From NCBI GenBank assembly GCA_029863125.1, contig JAOTWB010000006.1, forward strand, positions 1 through 64,000: a stretch of 64,000 bases of DNA, written 5' to 3'. Below the pieces are notes generated by a model. It saw only the letters and a list, made by a program, of their open reading frames with translations, was not told where the DNA came from and did no database searches. Origin of the DNA: Gammaproteobacteria bacterium (GTDB lineage: Bacteria; Pseudomonadota; Gammaproteobacteria; Steroidobacterales; Woeseiaceae). Made by a program: the position numbers and the translations under genes. Below, one piece after another: positions 29,322 through 36,559 of the stretch (position 1 is the first letter of the stretch; every line of letters begins with the position of its first letter).

Positions 29322-29615
29322 ATGTCAGAAGCATTAGGAATGATCGAATGCCGGAGTTTTCCGGCCATGGTGGAGGCGGCCGATGCAATGGTCAAAGCGG
29401 CCAAGGTCGAGCTCGTGAGCTACGAAAAAACCGGCGGCGGTTACACCACCGCTGTCGTGCGCGGCGACGTTGCGGCCGTAAGAGCGGCCTGTGACGCCGG
29501 ACGAACCGCGGGCGCCCGCGTCGGTGACGTTGTTGCCGTGCATGTCATTGCACGCCCGCACAGCGGCGTCGACATGACGATACCGCTGGGTCGCACCGAA
29601 TCGGCCAAGAAGTAG
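29322..29615 (+). CDS. BMC-H shell protein (hexamer, PduA/EutM-like)
   Basis: The major hexagonal tile of the microcompartment, 97 residues with a single Pfam-type BMC domain. The classical pattern is ALGMIECRSFPAMVEAADAM, KAAKVELVSYEKTGGGYTT, VVRGDVAAVRAACDAG, VVAVHVIARPH. The pore loop (KTGGGYTT) between helix and strand is the usual small-polar pore of metabolite-permeable shells. GAGGAG lies upstream of the ATG. This is the only BMC-H in the locus, so it should make up most of the facets. Confidence 0.96.
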   Translation: MSEALGMIECRSFPAMVEAADAMVKAAKVELVSYEKTGGGYTTAVVRGDVAAVRAACDAGRTAGARVGDVVAVHVIARPHSGVDMTIPLGRTESAKK

Positions 29616-29637
29616 TGGCCGGGGGAGGGGTGCTGAC

Positions 29638-29940
29638 GTGAAGCTCGCGAAAGTACTCGGCACCGTCGTTGCCACGGAGAAAGATGCCAAGCTAAGTGGT
29701 TTGAGGTTCCTGATGCTGGGCGACTGGCGGCACGACAACAAACCGGCAGGCGGTTCGGTTGTGGCCGTCGACGCCGTGGGCGCCGGCGTCGGAGAAATGG
29801 TGCTGTATGCCAGCGGTTCATCCGCCCGGCAGACCGAACGCACCGACAGGAAACCCGTTGATGCCGTCGTCATGGCGATCGTCGACAGCTGGGAGATAGA
29901 GGGCGACGAGAAATACCGCAAAGGGGAGACTGACGCATGA
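29638..29940 (+). CDS. BMC-P shell vertex protein (EutN/CcmL-like), first copy
   Basis: Pentameric vertex protein, 100 residues, beginning at GTG 29638. The family start KLAKVLGTVVATEKDAKLSG, the GGSVVAVDAVGAGVGEMVLYASGSSAR core and the C-terminal VMAIVDSWEI strand are all present. Pentamers cap the twelve vertices of an icosahedral shell. It overlaps the aldehyde dehydrogenase start by 4 bases. This copy is closest to the canonical form of the three in the locus. Confidence 0.93.
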   Translation: MKLAKVLGTVVATEKDAKLSGLRFLMLGDWRHDNKPAGGSVVAVDAVGAGVGEMVLYASGSSARQTERTDRKPVDAVVMAIVDSWEIEGDEKYRKGETDA

Positions 29941-31418
29941 GTCTACCGGGCGGGAGCGCGGGCCTTCTTAGCGATGCGCAGGTGGACATCATTGCCACCC
30001 GCCTCGCCGAGCGACTGTCGGCCCCGCCAGCTGCAAAGCCGCAAACGCCGCCGGTCCGCAGCGCTCCCGCACGCGCTTCTCGCGAAGTTCCCGGGGAAGG
30101 CATATTCGCCACGGTCGACGATGCCGTCGCGGCGGCAGGCGTTGCGTTTCGCGAACTGGACGGCATGACGCTCGGGCGCCGGCAGAAGATCATCGCGGCG
30201 ATTCGCGAATCGATGCTCGAGCATGCTGAAGAGCTCGCGCGCCTTGCGCAGCACGAGACCGGTCTGGGTCGCGTCGAGCACAAGCTGATAAAGAACAGGC
30301 TGGTGACGCGCAAGACGTCCGGGACCGAGGTGCTGACGCCCCAGGTTGTCACGGGAGACAACGGCATGACGCTCACCGAATACGCGCCCTACGGCGTGAT
30401 CGGTGCCATCACACCGACGACCAATCCAACGTCCACGATCATCTGCAACACGATTGCAATGCTCTCGGCGGGCAACAGCATCGTCTTCAACGTTCACCCG
30501 AATGCGCGCGAATGTTCCATGGCCAATGTTCGCTTGCTGCACCAGGCGATCGTGAGCGCAGGCGGCCCGGCCAACCTCGTCACCGCCGTGGCGGAGCCGA
30601 CGATCGATTCTGCCCAGGCACTGATGACCCACGATGGCGTCCGCCTGCTGGCCGTGACCGGCGGCAGCGGCGTGGTGCGCCAGGCGATGACGAGCGGCAA
30701 GCGCGCCATCTGCGCCGGCCCGGGCAATCCACCGGTCGTGGTCGACGCGACGGCGGATCTCGCACATGCCGCGCGCAGCATCGTCGCCGGCGCCTCTTTC
30801 GACAACAACATCGTATGCACCGACGAAAAGGAAGTCATCGCCGTAGAAAGCATCGTTGATGAGCTGTTGCGCAACATGAGTCTGCAGGGTGCGTACCTGC
30901 TGAACGAAGGCGAGCTCCACCGTGTTGAAGGGGTGATTTTCGCCGAGCAGCGCGGACCGCGGCGGCGAGCGGTGGTCGAAAAAGAACTCATCGGCAAGAA
31001 CGCGAACGAGATACTCGCGCGCGCGGGTATATCGTGCAGCGGCGATCCGCCGCTGCTGGTTGCGCGCGTCCCGAACGATCATCCCCTGGTCTGGACCGAG
31101 CAAATGATGCCGGTACTGCCGGTCACGTCCGTAGCCGACGTCGACCAGGGCATCGAACTGGCGAAGGAGGCCGAGCACGGCTTCGGCCATTCGGCCGGCA
31201 TGTACTCGCGCGACATCGATGCGCTCAGCCGCATGGCGCGGACCATCAATACCAGTATTTTCACCAAGAACGGGCCCTTCTTTGCCGGGCTCGGGGAAGG
31301 CGGGGAAGGCCATACGAGTTTCACCATCGCAAGCCCGACCGGCGAAGGCCTCACCGGGCCGGTTGCGTTCAGCCGGCTGCGGCGCTGCGTCCTCGTCGAT
31401 CACTTCCGCATTGTTTGA
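29937..31418 (+). CDS. CoA-acylating aldehyde dehydrogenase (PduP/EutE-type), microcompartment cargo
   Basis: Converts acetaldehyde, CoA and NAD+ to acetyl-CoA. 493 residues with catalytic Cys294 in NNIVCTDEKE, the cofactor region PYGVIGAITPTTNPTST, TGGSGVVRQAM and CAGPGNPPVVVD. Residues 10-27 (LLSDAQVDIIATRLAERL) make an amphipathic helix, followed by an Ala/Pro-rich linker to about 50. This is the usual N-terminal encapsulation peptide layout of PduP-type enzymes. It is placed between shell genes with overlapping start, and would consume the acetaldehyde released by DeoC. Confidence 0.94.
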   Translation: MSLPGGSAGLLSDAQVDIIATRLAERLSAPPAAKPQTPPVRSAPARASREVPGEGIFATVDDAVAAAGVAFRELDGMTLGRRQKIIAAIRESMLEHAEELARLAQHETGLGRVEHKLIKNRLVTRKTSGTEVLTPQVVTGDNGMTLTEYAPYGVIGAITPTTNPTSTIICNTIAMLSAGNSIVFNVHPNARECSMANVRLLHQAIVSAGGPANLVTAVAEPTIDSAQALMTHDGVRLLAVTGGSGVVRQAMTSGKRAICAGPGNPPVVVDATADLAHAARSIVAGASFDNNIVCTDEKEVIAVESIVDELLRNMSLQGAYLLNEGELHRVEGVIFAEQRGPRRRAVVEKELIGKNANEILARAGISCSGDPPLLVARVPNDHPLVWTEQMMPVLPVTSVADVDQGIELAKEAEHGFGHSAGMYSRDIDALSRMARTINTSIFTKNGPFFAGLGEGGEGHTSFTIASPTGEGLTGPVAFSRLRRCVLVDHFRIV

Positions 31419-31423
31419 AACGC

Positions 31424-32074
31424 ATGGCGAAAACGAAACAGCGGCACGGGGCGATGGCGCTACTGGAATTCAAAACCATCGCCGCCGGTGTCCTGGCAAG
31501 CGACTTCATGGTCAAACGCGCGCCCATTGCGCTCCTACGCTGCGGCACGATTCACCCGGGTCGTTTCCTGATCCTCGTTGGAGGCAGCGTTGCGAGCACG
31601 GAGGAGGCTTTCGCAGCCGGTGTCGAGCTCGGCAGGCGCGAGAGCGCGCTGGCAGGCAGCGTATTTCTCGGCGACGTTCACCCGAGTCTTCATGACGCGG
31701 TTCTGGGCATAAAAAAAGGCCTGCTGGGCGACGCCCTGGCGGTGATCGAAACCCGCTCTTCACCCGCACTGCTGGCGGCCGTGGATGCCGCCGTGAAGAG
31801 CACGCCCGTTGTTCTGGCCGAAGTTCGCCTCGCCGATGATCTTGGCGGTCATGCCGTGGCCATGATGAGCGGTGACCTGACTGACGCCGAGACGGCGTTG
31901 GGAATCTGCGCTGACCGCGCCGGCGATCAGCTGCTCGCCCGGACACTGCTGCCAAGGCTCGACCCGGACCTGCGCGCACTGCTCGACCAGGGCACGAAGT
32001 TCGAGCAGTGCCCGGCATTCGAGCCGCGCGGCGCCGAATACCCCGAGGAGATCGCATGCTCCTGGGACGCGTAA
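31424..32074 (+). CDS. BMC-T shell protein (single-layer type)
   Basis: Second tandem-domain shell protein, 216 residues and clearly different from the 28650 copy. The first BMC fold spans FKTIAAGVLASDFMVKRAPI to about residue 105, the second IETRSSPALLAAVDAAVKST to about 195. The pattern (each half with ...AADxxxKxxPV) is like the H. ochraceum single-layer BMC-T. The start at ATG 31424 is 5 bases after the dehydrogenase stop; ATG 31454 is also possible and would remove a basic leader (MAKTKQRHGA). The C-terminal 20 residues overlap the next BMC-P gene by 19 bases. Confidence 0.85.
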   Translation: MAKTKQRHGAMALLEFKTIAAGVLASDFMVKRAPIALLRCGTIHPGRFLILVGGSVASTEEAFAAGVELGRRESALAGSVFLGDVHPSLHDAVLGIKKGLLGDALAVIETRSSPALLAAVDAAVKSTPVVLAEVRLADDLGGHAVAMMSGDLTDAETALGICADRAGDQLLARTLLPRLDPDLRALLDQGTKFEQCPAFEPRGAEYPEEIACSWDA

Positions 32075-32346
32075 TCGGCACCGTGGTGCCTGCGACACAG
32101 GTTGCCGAGCTGGCGGCAACGCCGCTCCTGTGGGTCCAGCCACTCGACCGCAATGGCCGGCCCGAGGGCGATCCGCTCGTCTGCGCCGACGGCACGCGCA
32201 TGGCGGGGCCCGGCCAGGTTATTTACTGGGTGGCCAGTCGTGAAGCCGCGCTGGCACTCGATCCGTGGTTCGTTCCGGTCGACGATGCCATCGTCGGTCT
32301 TGTCGATGAGGTGCGGCTTTATTCGCCGCAGGATTCTGCCGAGTGA
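32056..32346 (+). CDS. BMC-P shell vertex protein (EutN/CcmL-like), second copy
   Basis: 96 residues starting MLLGRVIGTVVPATQVAELA, with GAGGAGATCGC before the ATG. The C-terminal half AIVGLVDEVRL is the conserved closing strand. The middle is less typical: the usual GVGE-type loop is replaced by CADGTRMAGPGQVIYWVASR. It may therefore have a specialised vertex role or form mixed pentamers. It overlaps the BMC-T gene before it and the BMC-P gene after it, so the three are translationally coupled. Confidence 0.88.
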   Translation: MLLGRVIGTVVPATQVAELAATPLLWVQPLDRNGRPEGDPLVCADGTRMAGPGQVIYWVASREAALALDPWFVPVDDAIVGLVDEVRLYSPQDSAE

Positions 32347-32618
32347 TCCTCGGTCGCATCGCGGGCAGCGTCGTGTCGACGATCCATCATCCAATCGTCG
32401 ACGGCCGCAAGCTGCTGCTCGCCGAGCGACTCGATGCAGGCGGGCGGCCAACCGGCGGCTATGTCATCGCAATCGACGCGATCGGCGCCGGATTCGGTGA
32501 GACGGTCCTGATTCTCGACGAGGGCAATGGCGCCAGACAGATACTCGGCGACGCCAATGCACCGGTGCGTTCGATGGTCGTTGGCATCGTCGACGCGGTG
32601 GAACTTGAGGCGGGCTAA
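32343..32618 (+). CDS. BMC-P shell vertex protein (EutN/CcmL-like), third copy
   Basis: 91 residues from GTG 32343 (overlapping the previous stop by 4 bases). Conserved features are ILGRIAGSVVSTIHHPIVDG, GGYVIAIDAIGAGFGETVLI, EGNGARQILG and VVGIVDAVEL, a textbook EutN/CcmL sequence. Three different BMC-P genes in one locus match the H. ochraceum composition. Its stop codon overlaps the stop of the convergent kinase gene. Confidence 0.93.
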   Translation: MILGRIAGSVVSTIHHPIVDGRKLLLAERLDAGGRPTGGYVIAIDAIGAGFGETVLILDEGNGARQILGDANAPVRSMVVGIVDAVELEAG

Positions 32619-33598
32619 AGAGATTCGAAGTCGTCGAGCAGGCCAGGCTCGATACGGGCTCCCAGCTGCTGAATGACCATCGTCGCACAGTAGGTCCCCA
32701 GTTTCGCGCATTCTTCAAGGGGACGGTCGTTTGCCCACCCGAACAGGAACCCCGCGCTGTACGCATCGCCTGCACCGGTTGTGTCGATGATTTTGTCGAC
32801 CTTCGATGCGGCCTGCACGATTCTGACGTCCTTCTGTACGATCACCGAGCCGTGTTCCGAGCGCGTAATGGCGAACAGGTTGTTGTAGCCCTTCAACGCT
32901 TCGAGCGTTTCATCGATTGAGTCCGTGCCCAGCAGCGCGAAGACTTCTTCCTCGTCGGCGACGATGATGTCGGCATCGTCACGGACGAAATCCGCGAAGG
33001 AATCGCGATGGCGATCGACGCAGAATGAGTCGGATAACGACAAGGCGACCGCCGTTGCGTTGCTTCTTGCGATTTCGGCGGCTTTCTTTGCCAACGCCGG
33101 GCCTTCGGCGATATCCCATACATAGCCTTCGAGCAGCATGATTTTCGGCGAATCGACCGTGTCAGTCGTGATGTCGGCGACGCCGAGTTCGAGACAGGCG
33201 CCGAGATAAGTCTGCATCGTGCGCTGGCCGTCATCGGTAATGAGTACATGGCTTCTGGCTGTCGGCGCGCTGCTGGCCGCGGCTTTCAGCCGGATATCGA
33301 CACCCAGCGAGCGCATGTCGTGATTGAAAATGGTGCCGAGCTGGTCGGCTTTGACCTTACCGATATAGGCGGCCGTGCCACCGAGATTGGCAAAACCGGC
33401 TACGGTGTTTGCCACCGAGCCGCCGGACATTTCGGTTGCCGGCCCCATTTTCCCGTAAAGCTCGCGGGCCTGATCCCGGTCAATGAGCGTCATCGATCCC
33501 GGTACAGCGCCGATGTCTTTCAGAAAATCGTCGTCGACGTGAGCGAGGACGTCGACAATGGCATTGCTGATGCCTAGGAGTTGAACCGAATGTGTCAT
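32615..33598 (-). CDS. PfkB-family carbohydrate/nucleoside kinase (adenosine-kinase-like)
   Basis: ATP-dependent sugar or nucleoside kinase, 327 residues from ATG 33598. The N-terminal GISNAIVDVLAHVDDDF, SGGSVANTVAGFANLGG and the C-terminal signature DTTGAGDAYSAGFLFG are all present. The order and loop lengths resemble the adenosine kinase branch of the family rather than RbsK. Substrate candidates are adenosine, other nucleosides or ribose/deoxyribose; sequence does not decide. It converges on the microcompartment operon, overlapping its last stop by 4 bases, and so is under separate control. No encapsulation-peptide-like end is visible. Confidence 0.88.
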   Translation of the reverse strand: MTHSVQLLGISNAIVDVLAHVDDDFLKDIGAVPGSMTLIDRDQARELYGKMGPATEMSGGSVANTVAGFANLGGTAAYIGKVKADQLGTIFNHDMRSLGVDIRLKAAASSAPTARSHVLITDDGQRTMQTYLGACLELGVADITTDTVDSPKIMLLEGYVWDIAEGPALAKKAAEIARSNATAVALSLSDSFCVDRHRDSFADFVRDDADIIVADEEEVFALLGTDSIDETLEALKGYNNLFAITRSEHGSVIVQKDVRIVQAASKVDKIIDTTGAGDAYSAGFLFGWANDRPLEECAKLGTYCATMVIQQLGARIEPGLLDDFESL

Positions 33599-33669
33599 GC
33601 TACTAGCTGCTGGCCAAAAACGCGGCATAGACTACCATCACATGGCGCCCGATGTGCGTCATTTGTTAT

Positions 33670-33698
33670 GGTTGGCGGCATACGGGTCCGTATCCCCC
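33670..33698. repeat. Palindrome in the divergent kinase/DUF4956 spacer
   Basis: ATACGG (33680-33685), GT, CCGTAT (33688-33693) is a perfect inverted repeat, flanked by GGTTG and CAACC, which also pair. It lies between divergent genes, so it is either an operator or a stable hairpin. The rest of the 130-base spacer shows nothing clear. Confidence 0.4.
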
Positions 33699-33728
33699 AA
33701 CCGACACCCAGAATGCCGGAGCAATGCG

Positions 33729-34376
33729 ATGAGAAGATCTGCAAGTCTGCTGATTCCACTCACCCTCATACTGGCGTACTACGCATTCTGGTTCGGGATC
33801 GTAATTTTCCTGGTGGCACGTTTCCCCGCACTGCACGAATACCTGCCGTTGGGCGGCATCGGTGAACTCGAGGCAGCCAACGTCGATTCGTTCGAACCGG
33901 TCTATTCGAGCGTCGAACGGACCGTGCTCTCGCCCAAAGGACCGCTGCGCCTGACGATGGCAAGTATCGGATCGTTGATTCTTACGGTGCCTGTCTCCTG
34001 GGTGTACTTCATCACCAGCCGCGCGCGGCGCATCGACCAGTCGTTTCTGCAAACCATCATGATTTTGCCGGTCGTCGTTACCGGCATTGCGATGATCGTG
34101 GTCAACAGCCTGGCCCTGGCATTCAGCCTGGCCGGCGTTGTCGCCGCCGTACGTTTTCGTTTCACGCTCGATCAACCTTCCGATGCGATGTATATATTTG
34201 TTGCGATTGGCATTGGACTGGGTTCCGGTATTGGCGCGCTCGGTGTATCCGGCATCATTTCGCTGATGTTTGTGCTGGCAACCCTCGTAATCTGGAAGCT
34301 CGAGTACGGCAAGACGCTTTCGGGGCCGTTTCTAACGATGCTGACCCGCCGTGGCGGGGGCGAAGATGATTACTAG
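33729..34376 (+). CDS. DUF4956-family membrane protein
   Basis: Inner-membrane protein of 215 residues with about five hydrophobic segments: near residues 5-28, 78-97, 108-125, 127-140 and 155-185. ATG 33729 is used because the longer frame has no ribosome site and no sensible N-terminus. The segment IAMIVVNSLALAFSLAGVVAAVRFRF is the hallmark of the DUF4956 family, whose members often sit beside VTC-type polyphosphate polymerase or CotH genes. Function not known. The next gene starts 14 bases later. Confidence 0.8.
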   Translation: MRRSASLLIPLTLILAYYAFWFGIVIFLVARFPALHEYLPLGGIGELEAANVDSFEPVYSSVERTVLSPKGPLRLTMASIGSLILTVPVSWVYFITSRARRIDQSFLQTIMILPVVVTGIAMIVVNSLALAFSLAGVVAAVRFRFTLDQPSDAMYIFVAIGIGLGSGIGALGVSGIISLMFVLATLVIWKLEYGKTLSGPFLTMLTRRGGGEDDY

Positions 34377-34390
34377 GTGGCGCGCCTGAA

Positions 34391-35350
34391 ATGATGACAC
34401 TGGATGAGCTGAGCGGGCCGTCGAACCGCAGCCTGCTCCTGGTACACGGCAGGGACTTCAAACCCGGATCCGACAACTATATGGACCTGTCCATCGCGGC
34501 CCTGCGCGCTGGCATAGAGCGCGATTACCCGGGCCATGTTGGCGGCTTCGATGCACTGCAAAAGCACATTGCCTGGTACGGCGACCTCAGTGAGAAGATT
34601 CTCCTGGGCCACGGCAGAAAATACGACGTAGACCTCGATATCGGCGATCGGCGCAATGCGCTCAATGCGCTTCGCGAGATCAAGGAGCGCAAGCGTTTTG
34701 GCATCCGCCAGTACGACTGCCTGCCCGGCAAGTCGGCGATCCCGGAGTTTGTCGTCAACCTGACGGCGCCGGTACTCGGCTCCGTCGGACTCGCCATGCC
34801 TTTGCTGGGCTCCGTAGCGAAGGATTTCGCTGCCTATTTCGATGCGAAGCTGGACTTTGCGGATAAAGCGCGTGAGCGCGTTCGCACAAAACTCTGCGAA
34901 CTCATGGACCGGGACGAGCGCATCATGCTGATGACGCATGGCACCGGCAGCGTCATCGCTTACGACGTGTTGTGGCAGCTGTCGCATGATCCTTCCCTTA
35001 GCGACCAGTACGGCAACAAGAAAGTGGAATGCTGGGTAACACTCGGGTCGCCGCTGGGTGACAGCAATGTGCAAAAGCGCCTGCTTGGCACAAAAGAAAA
35101 GACGGGAGAACGATTCCCGGCCAACGTAATTTCCTGGCACAACGTGGCCGCCGAGGATGATTACACCTGCCACGACAATACGCTGGCCGATGACTTCAAG
35201 AAGATGCTCAAGCAACATCTTGTCAGTGCAGTTCATGACTACCGGATATTCAATCTCGCAGTACGTTACGGCAAGTCGAATCCGCACAGCTCAATCGGGT
35301 ATTATATTCACCCGCGCACGTCGAAGATCATTTCAGACTGGTTGGAGTAA
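34391..35350 (+). CDS. Atypical alpha/beta-hydrolase-like protein
   Basis: 319 residues, probably cytosolic (no signal peptide). SLLLVHGRDFKPG at the N-terminus looks like the oxyanion strand of alpha/beta hydrolases, and LMTHGTGSVIAYDVLWQL looks like the nucleophile elbow of a lipase-like fold. There Gly-Thr-Gly-Ser takes the place of the usual G-x-S-x-G. A hydrophobic stretch near residues 125-145 could be a membrane contact. The C-terminal SAVHDYRIFNLAVR with His may supply the triad. I cannot name the substrate. Co-oriented with the DUF4956 gene. Confidence 0.6.
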   Translation: MMTLDELSGPSNRSLLLVHGRDFKPGSDNYMDLSIAALRAGIERDYPGHVGGFDALQKHIAWYGDLSEKILLGHGRKYDVDLDIGDRRNALNALREIKERKRFGIRQYDCLPGKSAIPEFVVNLTAPVLGSVGLAMPLLGSVAKDFAAYFDAKLDFADKARERVRTKLCELMDRDERIMLMTHGTGSVIAYDVLWQLSHDPSLSDQYGNKKVECWVTLGSPLGDSNVQKRLLGTKEKTGERFPANVISWHNVAAEDDYTCHDNTLADDFKKMLKQHLVSAVHDYRIFNLAVRYGKSNPHSSIGYYIHPRTSKIISDWLE

Positions 35351-35364
35351 GAAACCCGCCGGAT

Positions 35365-36426
35365 CTAGATGCAGCGTTCCCTAAGGCGGGAATCTCGTTT
35401 TTCTGGATCGTCGAGCGTCGCGTAGAAGTCGTCGATGTACCGGATCAACTGCTTTCTCGTATTTGGCTTGAGCTGTGTGAGGCCGTTCACGAGTTGATAG
35501 ATATCCTGTTTGCGTTCCCGGTATACCTGCACGGTGGTGTCGAGGTATTCGTTGTTAACACAGCGTCCCCGGTACAGACGAATTTTAACGTTGCGGATGC
35601 GAAACCGCGGATTCGGTACGGCGTAGGTGGCATTCACGAAACCCGACATGTCGAAGTCGTAGGGTACGGACAGGAGGGGCCCTTGCTCCGGACCGAGAAG
35701 CACGTGGTTGTGGCAGCAGGTTGTGCCCTCGGCGCCCTGGATTGGCGAAAAATCGGTATTGCCAATCAGGTATTGAAAGACTGAGGTTACGTTGGTGTGA
35801 TGGCTGTCGAGCGCGCTGGTCGTCGTGCCTGCAATATCCAGGACTTTCATCCCCAGGCGCTTCGCAAGATCTTCGTCGGGCTCTATCAGGAAGCCAAAAT
35901 CGACGCGATTCCCTTTCTTGTCCTCGGTGTCGACGTACGTTACTTGCAGGAGCCGCACGCGAAAACTCTTGTCGGTCACTGTATTCAGGATGCGATAAGC
36001 AAGATATTCCTTGAGCACGCCCTGTGAATATCGTACCGACTTGTCGCGGCAATGCGTGACGAGCTTTATCTTGTCCGTCCGTGTGAACAATGTTTTCTTG
36101 GTTGTCTGCTTCTTGAAATTCAGCCGCAGCGGCGCAAATGAGCAAACATCTTTTTCCCGCCGGAATCGGCCCCTCGCGCGGATGCCGACGTCGAGCACTA
36201 CGGGACCTGATTCTTCGTCGTGATAGCTCAGCTGGCCCGACATCTCGTCTTCGCTGGATCGGTCGCGCATCAGCTTCGAAATTGGCGCCGTAATCGTGAC
36301 CTCGAGAATTGAATCATCCGCAAACAGAGGATTCGATTTCGCGGGCTTGTGTTCGTCGGCGATTGCCGCAGACAGACTGCACATCAGGGCAAAAGAACAA
36401 AATACGGCTGTTCGGAGATCTGACAT
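35365..36426 (-). CDS. Exported CotH-like / kinase-fold protein
   Basis: 353 residues from ATG 36426, with a signal peptide (cleavage near SAAIADE). A strand-rich region containing VGIRARGRFRREKDVCSFAPL precedes a helical part (LKEYLAYRILNTVTDKSFRV). The motif run GNTDFSPIQG, HNHVLLG and VPYDFDMSGFVNATYAVP is characteristic of a group of exported CotH-like proteins. The GNTD and YDFD pairs resemble the catalytic loop and metal Asp of atypical kinases (CotH, Fam20, HipA). Whether it phosphorylates anything is unknown. It is convergent with the hydrolase gene and diverges from a phosphatase/kinase-like gene. Confidence 0.65.
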   Translation of the reverse strand: MSDLRTAVFCSFALMCSLSAAIADEHKPAKSNPLFADDSILEVTITAPISKLMRDRSSEDEMSGQLSYHDEESGPVVLDVGIRARGRFRREKDVCSFAPLRLNFKKQTTKKTLFTRTDKIKLVTHCRDKSVRYSQGVLKEYLAYRILNTVTDKSFRVRLLQVTYVDTEDKKGNRVDFGFLIEPDEDLAKRLGMKVLDIAGTTTSALDSHHTNVTSVFQYLIGNTDFSPIQGAEGTTCCHNHVLLGPEQGPLLSVPYDFDMSGFVNATYAVPNPRFRIRNVKIRLYRGRCVNNEYLDTTVQVYRERKQDIYQLVNGLTQLKPNTRKQLIRYIDDFYATLDDPEKRDSRLRERCI

Positions 36427-36559
36427 TAGCTGGATCGATCGGCTTTCGGATGAGTCAAAGTCTACCATAACGCCATTTACTGTCCCTGTCGTGAATTGCT
36501 GATACCCGGCGTTGGCACTAAACTGTGCTGCCAGCAAGGAAACTAAGGATCCGGAAATC

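Noticed and set aside
29322..29615. Carboxysome (CcmK/CsoS1) rather than metabolosome
   Set aside because: No RuBisCO or carbonic anhydrase; the locus carries DeoC and a CoA-acylating aldehyde dehydrogenase, which define a metabolosome.
29943..31403. 486-codon antisense frame over the aldehyde dehydrogenase
   Set aside because: No motif, no ribosome site, and it covers a gene with complete catalytic motifs in an overlapping operon.
31034..32074. Longer version of the second BMC-T gene starting at 31034
   Set aside because: The first 130 codons overlap the dehydrogenase end in another frame and read as basic random sequence; the BMC fold begins after ATG 31424.
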